Source: Melioribacteraceae bacterium 4301-Me
Lineage (GTDB): Bacteria > Bacteroidota > Ignavibacteria > Ignavibacteriales > Melioribacteraceae
Length of the DNA stretch: 64,000 nt
Direction: 5' to 3'
Assembly (NCBI GenBank): GCA_041538185.1
Contig: JBGORM010000001.1
Span: 620,001 to 684,000, forward strand
Shown: positions 39,153 through 47,802 of the stretch, one piece after another
How positions within the stretch are numbered: the first letter of the stretch is position 1
Layout: every line of letters starts with the position of its first letter
Notes under the pieces: model-generated
Database searches by the model: none
Seen by the model: the letters and a program-made list of their open reading frames with translations, nothing else
Told to the model about the DNA's origin: nothing
Translations under genes and position numbers: made by a program

Positions 39153-39899
39153 CTAAACAATATTTACTCCAATCTTTTTGTATTTATCAAAAAATGGATC
39201 TTGGTTATCTTTTTCGGTTATAATAATATCTATTTCCTCTATGTCGCATACTTTAAATCTTTGGTGTGTATCAAGTTTTTCAGTTATAACAGGAGCAATT
39301 ACTTTATCGGAAGATTTAATAATTTCTTTTTTAATTTGGACAATCTCCCAGTCATTATCTGTCAACCCATGTTCAATATCTAACGCATTCACGCCAACGA
39401 AACACAAATCAGCTTTAATTTTTCTAATTTGTTCTACAGCGTGAGCGCCCACAGAAATTAAAGATGACTTAGAAATTTTATCACCTATAAAAATTACATC
39501 TATTGATTCATGCCTAGTGTATTCTATTGCTACAGGTAAACTTACTGTTATAAATGTAGCATGCAATTCTTCGGGGATTATTTTAGCGAACTCAATTATT
39601 GTTGTTCCGCCAGTTGAAAGAACAACCATATCATTTTTCAAAAAGGAAATTGCTTTTCTTGCAATTTCCTGTTTGCCATCTAAAGAATAAACACTGTTAG
39701 AGTGAAGGGATAAATAAAAAGATTTAGACAATGCACCGCCATGCACCCTTATTATTTTCTTTTCTTTTTCTAGTTCTAAGAGGTCACGACGAATTGTATC
39801 TTCAGATACTTTTAATAATTCACATAGATCTGATGAGAGTACTTTATTGTGAAGATTAACTTCCCTTAGTATTACAGACTTTCTTTCTTCTTTAAGCAT
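39153..39899 (-). CDS. DeoR-family transcriptional regulator
   Basis: This 248-residue sugar-type repressor has an N-terminal winged helix (SDLCELLKVSEDTIRRDLLE, about 23-42) and IRVHGGAL. A DeoRC phosphosugar-sensing domain follows (STGGTTIIEFA, HEGLTD-like EHGLTDNDWEIVQIKK). No sugar gene is adjacent, so its target is unknown. It is transcribed alone; the 289 bp upstream hold no clear motif. Confidence 0.9.
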   Translation of the reverse strand: MLKEERKSVILREVNLHNKVLSSDLCELLKVSEDTIRRDLLELEKEKKIIRVHGGALSKSFYLSLHSNSVYSLDGKQEIARKAISFLKNDMVVLSTGGTTIIEFAKIIPEELHATFITVSLPVAIEYTRHESIDVIFIGDKISKSSLISVGAHAVEQIRKIKADLCFVGVNALDIEHGLTDNDWEIVQIKKEIIKSSDKVIAPVITEKLDTHQRFKVCDIEEIDIIITEKDNQDPFFDKYKKIGVNIV

Positions 39900-40188
39900 A
39901 GCAAAATTTCTTGTCCAAAATTACAAAAAAATGATTAACAAAGAAATTGAAACACCGTTCTTTCAAAAGAAATTAAGCCCAAATTTCCCATTAGGAAAAT
40001 AAGGATCCATCACTTAGCGAATAGTGAGTTAAATAAGTTACATAAATAGTAATAATTTTGTGTAGCGTAAGAAGTATTGCCATTTACTTTCTTGCTTTGT
40101 GCAACTTAAGATAAATCGTGCTTTGTAAAAATTTAATTCTAATTCAAGTGCTTATAATTTTGTTATATATCCTATCAAGTAAAAATAC

Positions 40189-40845
40189 TTACCACCCTTC
40201 TAATCCAGCATGGTCTGGACTTACAAACTGCAAACCATGCTGACCAGCACATGGATCATTTGATACTTCTTCAATAATAGCAAACTCGTTCCAAATAACA
40301 GGGCCTATTTTTGAACCATTTGAATTGTACCAAATGCCATTGGATAAGTAGGCATCAAGTGGAACAGCAACAATTTTTACAAAGTAGGTCCATTGACATT
40401 TCTTACCATCAACGATGTAAGTGCCAGACATGTGGTTAGTAAGCCATGCACCAGAACCACGATACGATGAGAATCCAAAATGTCTGTCTAACAGACCATC
40501 GCCATCACAATCAGTATTTGAAAGCCATGCATCATTCCATTTCATCTGCAAATTTACATCTTTATAATCCTGACACCATGCTGCATTTCTATAAGCATCA
40601 CAGTACTTGCCGTTAAAAATGTGTGCTTGATAATTATAGCCCCACTTGTCATAACCTGTGGTAAGTACTGAACCATCAGATGCATGAAGAGTCCCAGATT
40701 GAATGGTTGTACAATTTGTACTGTTGAATTTGCTAAGCGACTTTTGAACTTCTGCGGGTTGGGTTACATCTGTTTGCTGGGTGTTACAACTAAATGTAAC
40801 TAAAATAACTGCAGTTAAAAAAGGAGTTAAAAAAAATTTTTTCAT
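40189..40845 (-). CDS. Secreted lipoprotein with a calcium-loop-like motif
   Basis: The start is the ATG at 40845, because GGAGG lies 5-9 bases before it; an in-frame ATG 12 bases earlier overlaps that ribosome site. The 218-residue product has a lipoprotein signal (KKFFLTPFLTAVILVTFSC) followed by a low-complexity linker. The mature part contains DKWGYNYQAHIFNGKYCDAY, DCDGDGLLDRHFG (a DxDxDG calcium-type loop), GSGAWLTNHMSGTY and a C-terminal SPDHAGLEGW. Similar unassigned proteins recur in environmental genomes. It is exported to a membrane or surface; function unknown. Confidence 0.75.
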   Translation of the reverse strand: MKKFFLTPFLTAVILVTFSCNTQQTDVTQPAEVQKSLSKFNSTNCTTIQSGTLHASDGSVLTTGYDKWGYNYQAHIFNGKYCDAYRNAAWCQDYKDVNLQMKWNDAWLSNTDCDGDGLLDRHFGFSSYRGSGAWLTNHMSGTYIVDGKKCQWTYFVKIVAVPLDAYLSNGIWYNSNGSKIGPVIWNEFAIIEEVSNDPCAGQHGLQFVSPDHAGLEGW

Positions 40846-41221
40846 ATCATCCTCCATGTAATAAAAATAATTTTAAGAACATTTCCCCTTCTGGAAAGAG
40901 TAGACTTGGAATTAGAGTGAATAATTGACAATGTAATTGAAACTTTATTATAATATTGAAAGAAAATAATTAAATGGCAATAAAAATATTCGAAATTAAT
41001 TTTTGTTAAATTCAGCCTTGCTTAAGGTACTTGAAAAATCACGGCAATTTCTGTAGAATCTTAACATCTAGTTTCTTTACGAACAGAAAATGTAGACTGC
41101 TGCCTTATAAAGTAGTTTAATTAAGATCTTCGGTCGATTGAATATAAATCAATGTTTAACTATATTTTTTTAGATACTTTCTTTCGGGTGATAAGTTTAT
41201 TACCAAAAGGAGGGGTAAGTT
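40846..41221. other. Divergent intergenic region
   Basis: This 376-bp AT-rich gap separates the lipoprotein gene (minus) from the FmdB-type gene (plus). It should contain both promoters. I see no reading frame, repeat or structured RNA signature in it. Confidence 0.4.
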
Positions 41222-41389
41222 ATGCCTACTTATGAATTCAAATGCAACAAGTGCAATGAAAAATTTAGCTTAACATTATCGGTCGATGAGTACTTAAAAA
41301 GAAAAACATTCCAGTGTCCAAAATGTAAGGGTGAGGATGTTAAAAGAGTATTCTCAAGCTTTACGGCAGTAACATCAAAGAAAAGTTAA
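41222..41389 (+). CDS. FmdB-type zinc-ribbon protein
   Basis: This 55-codon gene begins MPTYEFKCNKCNEKFSL, continues with QCPKCKGEDVKRVFSSF and ends TAVTSKKS. Two CxxC pairs make a small zinc ribbon of the FmdB/CxxC_CxxC_SSSS family; its members are putative regulators without a proven role. AAGGAGG lies 8-9 bases before the ATG, a strong ribosome site. Confidence 0.85.
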   Translation: MPTYEFKCNKCNEKFSLTLSVDEYLKRKTFQCPKCKGEDVKRVFSSFTAVTSKKS

Positions 41390-41530
41390 AGACATTTAAT
41401 TTCGCAGCTCGCGCGCAGTTGCATTTTCTGATAAAACAAAAAGAGATTCTTGGTAATAATCCTTTATGGAGGTAAAAACTAAGGCCGATATTTGCTGTTG
41501 TTAAAAACCGCCTTATAAAAACTTTCTTTA

Positions 41531-41559
41531 ATAAAAAAGGGATGCGAAATCATCCCTTT
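41531..41559 (-). terminator. Terminator of tRNA-Phe
   Basis: A perfect 9-bp stem AAAGGGATG/CATCCCTTT with a 6-base loop lies 6 bp beyond the tRNA. It is followed on the minus strand by TTATT after a T-run supplied by the stem, a clear rho-independent terminator. Confidence 0.85.
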
Positions 41560-41564
41560 CATTG

Positions 41565-41637
41565 TGGGCAGAGACGGAATCGAACCGCCGACACAAGGAT
41601 TTTCAGTCCTTTGCTCTACCGACTGAGCTATCTGCCC
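41565..41637 (-). tRNA. tRNA-Phe (anticodon GAA)
   Basis: On the minus strand the 7-bp acceptor stem GGGCAGA/TCTGCCC, D-arm TAGCTCAGTCGGTAGAGC, anticodon loop CTGAAAA (anticodon GAA) and T-arm GGCGGTTCGATTCCGTC form a complete cloverleaf with discriminator A. CCA is not encoded. Confidence 0.95.
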
Positions 41638-41799
41638 TTATAGTTTACAGATACTTGTTAATAATTTTGCGGCACTAAACTATAGAAAATGAGAATAATT
41701 TCAAAATAGTTTTTTGATGCTCAAGAGAAAACAAAATATTCCTTATTAAATATTTGCGAACCTCTTAAATAGATAAGGAATCCAACACTTAGATTTATT

Positions 41800-42675
41800 T
41801 TAATCTTTATTACTTCTTATAAAATATTCAGTCTGTCCATCAAGTAATGTAAGTTGAGCTTCAATATTCTTTAGTTCATATTTTTTCATGTTCAATCTAT
41901 ATTTTTCATCAATCCTTCCATTTTGTAATCTATCTAAAATCATGTTGTAATATTTTTCATCAATCTCTGCTGAAATAAATTGTCTTTTAAGAACTTTACA
42001 AATTTCTATTTCTGCACCGCTGCCTCCAAAAAGAATTAAAACTATATCCTTAGGCATTGTGCAAGATTTGATAAGCATCTCAGAAAGTTTTTGAGGAATC
42101 TGGCATGCATGAAATGTTTTTTCTTTACTCACATTTTTAACTAAGTCAAAATAAAACCAATCATAAGGCATTCTTCCCTTTGAACCATTTGCAATATTTT
42201 GTAATATCCGTTTATCTGTTGGATTTTTATAAGGGACAGCTACATTGTCTTTATAAAATTTATTATTCTTTGTCTTTCGGCAATGCAATATACTTCTGTG
42301 AGCAGTTGTAAAGCGTTTAGGAGTGTGGCCAACATTTGTGTTGTATACCCAAGCATAGTCAGAGACTTCGTAACATGCACTGTCTAAATATTTTACTCGT
42401 AAATATGCATTTTGTTTTGGATAATTTATTAAAAACATATTTCCAGTATCTTTTAATACTCTCAGCGATTCCTTGGCTAATTCAATATACCATTCAATAT
42501 ATTCATCAAAATTTTTTGTATAAGATTTATCGCCATATTTGATGCCAACATTATAGTCTGGATCCCCAAAAACCATATCAACACTTTTATCTGGCAATTC
42601 TTTGAGAAGCTGCATTATATCCATAAGAAAAACTTTATTCAAATATTTTTCAATTTTACTATTTTGATTACTCAT
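41800..42675 (-). CDS. Beta-class DNA methyltransferase (DPDY variant)
   Basis: This 291-residue SAM-dependent amino-methyltransferase has the motif order IV then I, i.e. the beta class. Motif IV is FGDPDYNVG (36-44), with Asp in place of the usual second Pro of DPPY. Motif I is LFGGSGAEIEIC (215-226), followed by EIDEKYYNMILDRL. Like other members it should methylate N6-adenine or N4-cytosine; the target is unknown. It starts directly after the 118-aa nuclease gene stop with GAGGGGTG as ribosome site and is the last gene of the four-gene operon. Confidence 0.88.
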   Translation of the reverse strand: MSNQNSKIEKYLNKVFLMDIMQLLKELPDKSVDMVFGDPDYNVGIKYGDKSYTKNFDEYIEWYIELAKESLRVLKDTGNMFLINYPKQNAYLRVKYLDSACYEVSDYAWVYNTNVGHTPKRFTTAHRSILHCRKTKNNKFYKDNVAVPYKNPTDKRILQNIANGSKGRMPYDWFYFDLVKNVSKEKTFHACQIPQKLSEMLIKSCTMPKDIVLILFGGSGAEIEICKVLKRQFISAEIDEKYYNMILDRLQNGRIDEKYRLNMKKYELKNIEAQLTLLDGQTEYFIRSNKD

Positions 42676-43032
42676 TTAATCACCCCTCTTAATAAGATTA
42701 TACTGAGCACATTTCAATAATTTGATAGATGCCATATTATCTTCATCTTCAAATGTATAATTATATAACCTAATTATTGAACTGCCCCGTTCTTTTTTTC
42801 TTAATATGTAACAACAATTAATCTGCTTAACTTCTAATTTATTCTCATTCTTTAATATAGTATAATGCTTAAATGGGTGGTAAAGTTGATATATAGCAAA
42901 ATTTTTCGGGAACCCATTTTTACCTTCAATAACTGTTATAATCCCATTCAATTCCATTGTTAAATCGATTTCCATTTGTAAATTTTTTACAAATAATTTT
43001 TTATCTAAATGGTATGTTATAATTAATATCAA
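42676..43032 (-). CDS. Small PD-(D/E)XK nuclease-like protein, probable restriction subunit
   Basis: This 118-residue protein contains QMEIDLTMEL followed by TVIEGKNGFP. Its E21-x-D23 ... E36-x-K38 pattern on two predicted beta-strands, followed by a helix with YQLYHPF, is the PD-(D/E)XK endonuclease core. It lacks the N-terminal helical part usual in type II enzymes. The start is TTG overlapping the upstream stop (TTGA), with GGTGG 9 bases before it. It could be the catalytic subunit of a two-protein nuclease, or the tail of a larger gene separated by a frameshift. Its place between two methyltransferase operon members supports a restriction role. Confidence 0.65.
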   Translation of the reverse strand: MILIITYHLDKKLFVKNLQMEIDLTMELNGIITVIEGKNGFPKNFAIYQLYHPFKHYTILKNENKLEVKQINCCYILRKKERGSSIIRLYNYTFEDEDNMASIKLLKCAQYNLIKRGD

Positions 43033-44237
43033 GAAGAAATGCCACCGCCGCCGCCTTTATTTGTCCTACCTTTTTTCCAACCTGTTTTACCTTCAATAGA
43101 AATACTATTAGGTGCATTTAATAATTTTCTCTCTAATTGACAAACCTCGTTAAATATGCAAAATCTATTCTCATTAAAAATAAATCTATCTTGTGGAATT
43201 AAGCTCTCTAATTTTTTCTTATCAAACGGTTTCCATGGCTGGCAATAACGTTTATTTTGGCGACAGGCAGTTTTACCAAGTCTATATATTAGATAATCAA
43301 TAGAAGCAGGGGTAGGCGGCCTATGATTATTAGGGATTTTCCCCCATTCTTCCCAAACTTTTCTCCATGCTTCACGATTTAATCTATCAACCATCGTATA
43401 TTGAAAACAGTAAACATCTAAATAACTTGCTAGTAAAGGTATACGAAACTGCATAATCCCTGTTCTTAAAGCTACTCTCATAGTATTTTTATCACTCATT
43501 ACATCAAGCTTATCTATATTACTTTTGTAGTTCCATACACCTAAATCAGCCATATCCCTTAAAAACATATGTGCCTTTTTAGTTGAGAAGCCATACTTTT
43601 CTTCAGCTGTGAGTGCTTGAACAATTTCTATTACATTTCCATCATGTATTTCGTTTATATTATAAGCAGAAGAATTGTATTTGTCTATTAATAATTTTGC
43701 AGAGTTTTGCATCCAGGGCTTTCTTTTATCTCGCTGCGAATCAGCATTTAGAAAATTGAGAAGTTCATCAATCAGTAAATCATTTTCATAAACTTTTTGA
43801 GGATTAAAACAATCCGGGTGTCTTTTGAAAAATTCAAAAGGATTGCTTCTTGCATGAATATCAACGTTAAAATCTTGAATTGCTGTAAAAAATCGGACAT
43901 TTGCAATTTCTTCTTTAGTTAAATCAAGGGTATCGAGTTGAACTTTAATTGTTGATTTCGAGTATATGTTTTCTAATATTTTAGCGACCTTTAAACACTC
44001 ATCGTTAGGATTAATTTTAGGATTTAAAACCTTCTCATGATTTTCTTCCCAATATTTATGGAATTCTGAAATATATGGCGGTGGGAGTGTTGTTTTCTTT
44101 TGATAGAAATAAATATTTATTTCATTTAAAATATTCGCCGCTAATTGATATTCATCTTCACCATTCATTTTATCATAATCAAATTCAATATTAAAATGCT
44201 TTGCTAATTTTTCTAAAAATATTATAAAACTAGACAT
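43029..44237 (-). CDS. HhH-GPD DNA glycosylase-like protein in a restriction-modification operon
   Basis: The start chosen is the ATG at 44237 (402 aa), with AAAGGA 8 bases upstream and 2 bp after the methyltransferase stop; a TTG 30 bases earlier is less likely. About residues 216-260 read GFSTKKAHMFLRDMADLG ... DVMSDKNTMRVALRTG. This aligns with the endonuclease III hairpin GVGRKTANVVL and VDTHIFRV, and keeps the catalytic Lys (K220) and Asp (D249). Cysteines 325, 332, 360 and 366 have the x6 and x5 spacings of the endonuclease III [4Fe-4S] loop, with a 25-residue insertion in the middle. The N-terminal 120 residues are unrecognised, and the end is TNKGGGGGISS. It may excise a base at the recognition site or bind DNA for the nuclease. 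The fold call is by eye. Confidence 0.65.
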   Translation of the reverse strand: MSSFIIFLEKLAKHFNIEFDYDKMNGEDEYQLAANILNEINIYFYQKKTTLPPPYISEFHKYWEENHEKVLNPKINPNDECLKVAKILENIYSKSTIKVQLDTLDLTKEEIANVRFFTAIQDFNVDIHARSNPFEFFKRHPDCFNPQKVYENDLLIDELLNFLNADSQRDKRKPWMQNSAKLLIDKYNSSAYNINEIHDGNVIEIVQALTAEEKYGFSTKKAHMFLRDMADLGVWNYKSNIDKLDVMSDKNTMRVALRTGIMQFRIPLLASYLDVYCFQYTMVDRLNREAWRKVWEEWGKIPNNHRPPTPASIDYLIYRLGKTACRQNKRYCQPWKPFDKKKLESLIPQDRFIFNENRFCIFNEVCQLERKLLNAPNSISIEGKTGWKKGRTNKGGGGGISS

Positions 44238-44238
44238 A

Positions 44239-45801
44239 TTAAGTATCCTTTGTTTTTTCATAAACAATTAGATACTGGTGCTTAATTGTTAAATCATCTG
44301 ATGTATTTTGAGTAGTATCATGTTCATTCTCTTTTACAACTATTATTATTTCTTTTAGCCACAATTTATCATCACATATTTTCTCAACTACTCTTTTTGC
44401 AAGGGGTTCAATATATCCATTAATTCTTGTATCATGCGTTTGTATAACTAAAAATCCACCTGGATTTAAGTTTGGCAACTCTCGGTTTATAATATTTTTT
44501 ATTCCATCAAGATAATATTCTGCATCTAAAGAAGAATTAAAACTAATTGTAGGTGATTTTATAAACAATAAATGAACCTTATTAGATTTTTTTCTATTGT
44601 TCTTTACCTCATTATTATTTTCTGAAAAAAAAGTTATTACAGAATAATTTTTTTTATCTGAATACCTCTCAATTATATTCCGATCTAATAATTTTTCAAA
44701 CTCATTATTTGGGAATATCCAGACAGTTGTAGTCTCAAGCTTATCTAATCTTCTTATTAATTTTATCTTCTCTTTTACAGGAAATATAGAGTTATAATTT
44801 GCTTGAGCTTCTTTTATAATAAGTGATTCTTCAATTTTAGGTTTTTCGAATATTGGAAGGTATTCATGTGCTAAGAGAAGGAAATTATACTTAATACTAT
44901 TTTCATACCAAAAACCCGTAGTTTTACAATTATGTTGCCTCTTGATTACCAATTCTTTTAATAAAAATCCTGCTTTGAGAAATACATCAATTAGTTTAAA
45001 TCCGAGAGGTATAACATGCTTTTTTGATCTTGTATCACCAATCAATATCGCACATTTTCTGCCAGGTTTTAGAACTCTATAACTCTCTTTCGCTACAATG
45101 AACATTTCTATTAGGAATTCTTCCATATTTAACAACGAGAGGTCGCCCTTTTTCGAATCAGTATAATGAATTATATTTGCATAAGGCGGGTGAGCACAAA
45201 TTAAGTCTATTGAATCATTATCAATGAACGATAAATCTCTTGCATCTCCAATAATTAATTGTGGTTCATACCCCGACAAATTCGGGGCAATTTTATTTTC
45301 TTCATCGAATAGAGATTTCTGAGGTTCTATATCAAAATCTAAGTTCTTTTTTGCTAATTTAATTGCATTTTCATTAATGTCAATAGCAATACATCTTCTT
45401 CCTAATAATTTACTTTCTACTGCCGTAGTACCTGCACCGCAAAAATAATCCAGAACGACTTCGCCAGGTTTTGAATATTTGAGTATAACATTGCGTGGAA
45501 TATAAGGAGACCAGTTCCCTCTGTATTCGCCACTGTGAGTAGCCCAATTACCTCTTTGCTTAAAACTCCATACAGTTGTTCTTTCTTCTTTGAAATCTTT
45601 CGGTTGATAACTCTTAATTTTTTTTTGAATATTTATTGCACTTATATTTAATCCATGAACTCTTGTAATTATCTTTTCAAGATATTTAAATGTAACCCCA
45701 TATTTTCTGCCAATCTCAACATCTGGTGTGCCCATTAATTTTTCATTTAAGATTGCTTCTTCTAATTCTTTTCCCTTAAGAAAATTCCTTTTATTATCCA
45801 T
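44239..45801 (-). CDS. DNA methyltransferase, alpha/gamma-type order (HPPY variant), long form
   Basis: The start chosen is the ATG at 45801 (520 aa), preceded by AAGGA; an ATG 12 bases upstream lacks a ribosome site. An N-terminal helical region (about 10-60) precedes RGNWATHSGEYRGNW and SAM motif I VLDYFCGAGTTA (117-128). Motif IV is CAHPPYANI (202-210), where His replaces the Asp of DPPY, as in some type II amino-methyltransferases. The last 170 residues contain LNPGGFLVIQTHD and HQYLIVYEK, resembling the second half of a methyltransferase domain without motif I, so a degenerate duplicate is likely. It is the first gene of the accessory operon. Confidence 0.85.
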   Translation of the reverse strand: MDNKRNFLKGKELEEAILNEKLMGTPDVEIGRKYGVTFKYLEKIITRVHGLNISAINIQKKIKSYQPKDFKEERTTVWSFKQRGNWATHSGEYRGNWSPYIPRNVILKYSKPGEVVLDYFCGAGTTAVESKLLGRRCIAIDINENAIKLAKKNLDFDIEPQKSLFDEENKIAPNLSGYEPQLIIGDARDLSFIDNDSIDLICAHPPYANIIHYTDSKKGDLSLLNMEEFLIEMFIVAKESYRVLKPGRKCAILIGDTRSKKHVIPLGFKLIDVFLKAGFLLKELVIKRQHNCKTTGFWYENSIKYNFLLLAHEYLPIFEKPKIEESLIIKEAQANYNSIFPVKEKIKLIRRLDKLETTTVWIFPNNEFEKLLDRNIIERYSDKKNYSVITFFSENNNEVKNNRKKSNKVHLLFIKSPTISFNSSLDAEYYLDGIKNIINRELPNLNPGGFLVIQTHDTRINGYIEPLAKRVVEKICDDKLWLKEIIIVVKENEHDTTQNTSDDLTIKHQYLIVYEKTKDT

Positions 45802-45835
45802 ACCATCCTTCATGTAAAATTATTTAAATTTCTTC

Positions 45836-46768
45836 TCACATCACCAATGCCATAATAGCTTTTTGAACATGCAATCTATTTTCTGCTTCGTCAAATACAA
45901 TTGAGTTTGGTGAATCAATTACTTCGTCAACTACTTCTTCTCCTCGATGAGCTGGCAGACAATGCATAAATAAATAATCTTCTTTTGCATGTTTAACTAA
46001 TTCCAAGTTCACCTGAAATTTCTGAAATATCTTTTTTCTTTCTTCGGCTTCTTTTTCCTGACCCATACTCGCCCATACATCTGTATAAACAATATCTGCA
46101 TACTTTACTGCTTCAAACGGGTCATTAATAATTTTAACTTTGCTCCCCATATATTTTGCAGTTTCAATAGCATATTCAACGATTTCTTTTTTTGGTTCAT
46201 AGCCTTTTGGTGATGCAATTGTAATATCGATTCCAACTTTTGAACAGCCATTAAGCAAACTATGAGCTACATTATTTCCATCACCAAAGTAAGCTAACTT
46301 TAGCCCCTGTAATTTTCTTTTCTTTTCTAAAATAGTAAATATATCGGTCAATACCTGACATGGATGCAACAAATCTGTTAATCCATTAATTACAGGAATA
46401 GTAGCATATTTTGCCAAATCAACTACATCTTGATGAGAAAATGTTCTTATCATTATTCCATTTAAATATCTTGAAAGAACTTTAGCAGTATCGTGAATGT
46501 TTTCACTTTTGCCAAGCTGTAAATCGTTTTGATTAAAATACATTCCATGACCACCAAGTTGATAAATACCTGTCTCGAAAGAAATTCTTGTTCTTGTAGA
46601 TGGCTTAGAAAAAATCATTCCAAGAGTTTTTCCTTTTAGGAGCTGATGTTCTTCTCCCATATAAAGTTTTTCTTTTAATGTTTTTGCAGCATCAAGTATT
46701 TCATAAATTTCTTCTAAGGAAAGATCTGCAATTGAAATTAAATCCTTCCCTTTCATGTTAACTGCCAT
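45836..46768 (-). CDS. argF: Ornithine carbamoyltransferase
   Basis: This enzyme exchanges carbamoyl between carbamoyl phosphate and ornithine, giving citrulline. The 310-residue protein has the carbamoyl-phosphate loop STRTR (57-61), LLHPCQVLTD, GDGNNVAHS and the ornithine-binding HCLPAHRGEE. It lies downstream of carbamate kinase, so it may work in the catabolic (citrulline to carbamoyl phosphate) direction. The biosynthetic direction is equally possible because no arginine deiminase is present. It is followed 22-34 bp later by the restriction-modification operon. Confidence 0.95.
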   Translation of the reverse strand: MAVNMKGKDLISIADLSLEEIYEILDAAKTLKEKLYMGEEHQLLKGKTLGMIFSKPSTRTRISFETGIYQLGGHGMYFNQNDLQLGKSENIHDTAKVLSRYLNGIMIRTFSHQDVVDLAKYATIPVINGLTDLLHPCQVLTDIFTILEKKRKLQGLKLAYFGDGNNVAHSLLNGCSKVGIDITIASPKGYEPKKEIVEYAIETAKYMGSKVKIINDPFEAVKYADIVYTDVWASMGQEKEAEERKKIFQKFQVNLELVKHAKEDYLFMHCLPAHRGEEVVDEVIDSPNSIVFDEAENRLHVQKAIMALVM

Positions 46769-46857
46769 TTTTTCTCCCTTATTTTTTAATTCACATATAT
46801 TATAAGGACAAAAAATATTGTAACGTTTTTTATCCCTACCAAAAATAATATCAAAAA

Positions 46858-47802
46858 TTATTGAAAAGTAATTCTAGTTCCACAATTTTCCAGTTGTATT
46901 TCCTTTTCGTTGGTTATCACTGCTTCATTTTTAGTAAACTCAACAAAATCTATAGCAGCCAATATTTTAGGTCCCATACTGCCATCAGGAAATTCGCCCA
47001 ACTGATAATATTTCTTTACTTCATCGATAGAAACTCTATCCAATTTTTTTTGATTAGGTTTATTAAAATTAATATAGACTTTGGGGACGTCGGTAATTAT
47101 ATAAAAAATATCAGCTTTAATTTCCCTAGCTAATAATGAAGAAGCAAGATCTTTATCAACTACAGCTTCAATAGCTTCAAGGTAATTATTTTCGTGGCGG
47201 TAGACAGGAATTCCGCCACCGCCAGCTGCAATTACAATATTCCCCTTTTTAACCAAGTCAGCTATTATTTTTTTATTTAACATGTCAATTGGTTTAGGCG
47301 AGGCAACAACTTTTCTCCAGCCTCGCTTTCGCGGGTCTTCTTTAAATACCCAATTATTTGCTTTAGCAAGTAAATCAGCTTCTTCTTTTAAATAAAATCT
47401 TCCGATTGGCTTTGTAGGATTGTTAAAAGCCGGGTCATTAATATCGACAAGAACTTGAGTAATAATAGTAACTACATTTTTTTTCAACTTAGCTTTGCTT
47501 AACACGTTTCTCATTTGCCTTTCAATCATGTATCCTATTCCACCTTGTGAGTCAGCCACACAAATATCCAGCGGCATTTTTGGAATTCTATATTCCTTAA
47601 AGCCTGCTTCATTTCTTAAAAGTATATTTCCAACTTGAGGACCGTTACCATGAGTAATGACAATATTAAACCCGCGTTGAAGTAGAGGAACTAATTTTTC
47701 ACAAGTATCATAAGTATTTTTTTCTTGTTGTTCGATTGTTCCAGCTTCATTTCCACGAAGTAAGGCATTGCCACCTAATGCAACAACTGCAATTTTGTTC
47801 AT
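46858..47802 (-). CDS. arcC: Carbamate kinase
   Basis: This enzyme makes ATP from carbamoyl phosphate and ADP. The 314-residue protein has VVALGGNALL at the start, THGNGPQVGNILLRNE, VASPKP, IAAGGGGIPV, and the nucleotide-binding DGSMGPKILAAIDFV. The ATG overlaps the upstream GTPase-like gene by 4 bases, and argF follows after 89 bp. The trio suggests energy recovery from carbamoyl groups (citrulline or allantoin-type ureides), but no ureide or deiminase gene is in the window. Confidence 0.96.
   Translation of the reverse strand: MNKIAVVALGGNALLRGNEAGTIEQQEKNTYDTCEKLVPLLQRGFNIVITHGNGPQVGNILLRNEAGFKEYRIPKMPLDICVADSQGGIGYMIERQMRNVLSKAKLKKNVVTIITQVLVDINDPAFNNPTKPIGRFYLKEEADLLAKANNWVFKEDPRKRGWRKVVASPKPIDMLNKKIIADLVKKGNIVIAAGGGGIPVYRHENNYLEAIEAVVDKDLASSLLAREIKADIFYIITDVPKVYINFNKPNQKKLDRVSIDEVKKYYQLGEFPDGSMGPKILAAIDFVEFTKNEAVITNEKEIQLENCGTRITFQ

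Noticed and set aside
39900..40188. Operator or promoter for the DeoR regulator
   Set aside because: Only imperfect short repeats (around 40012-40030) are visible; none is convincing.
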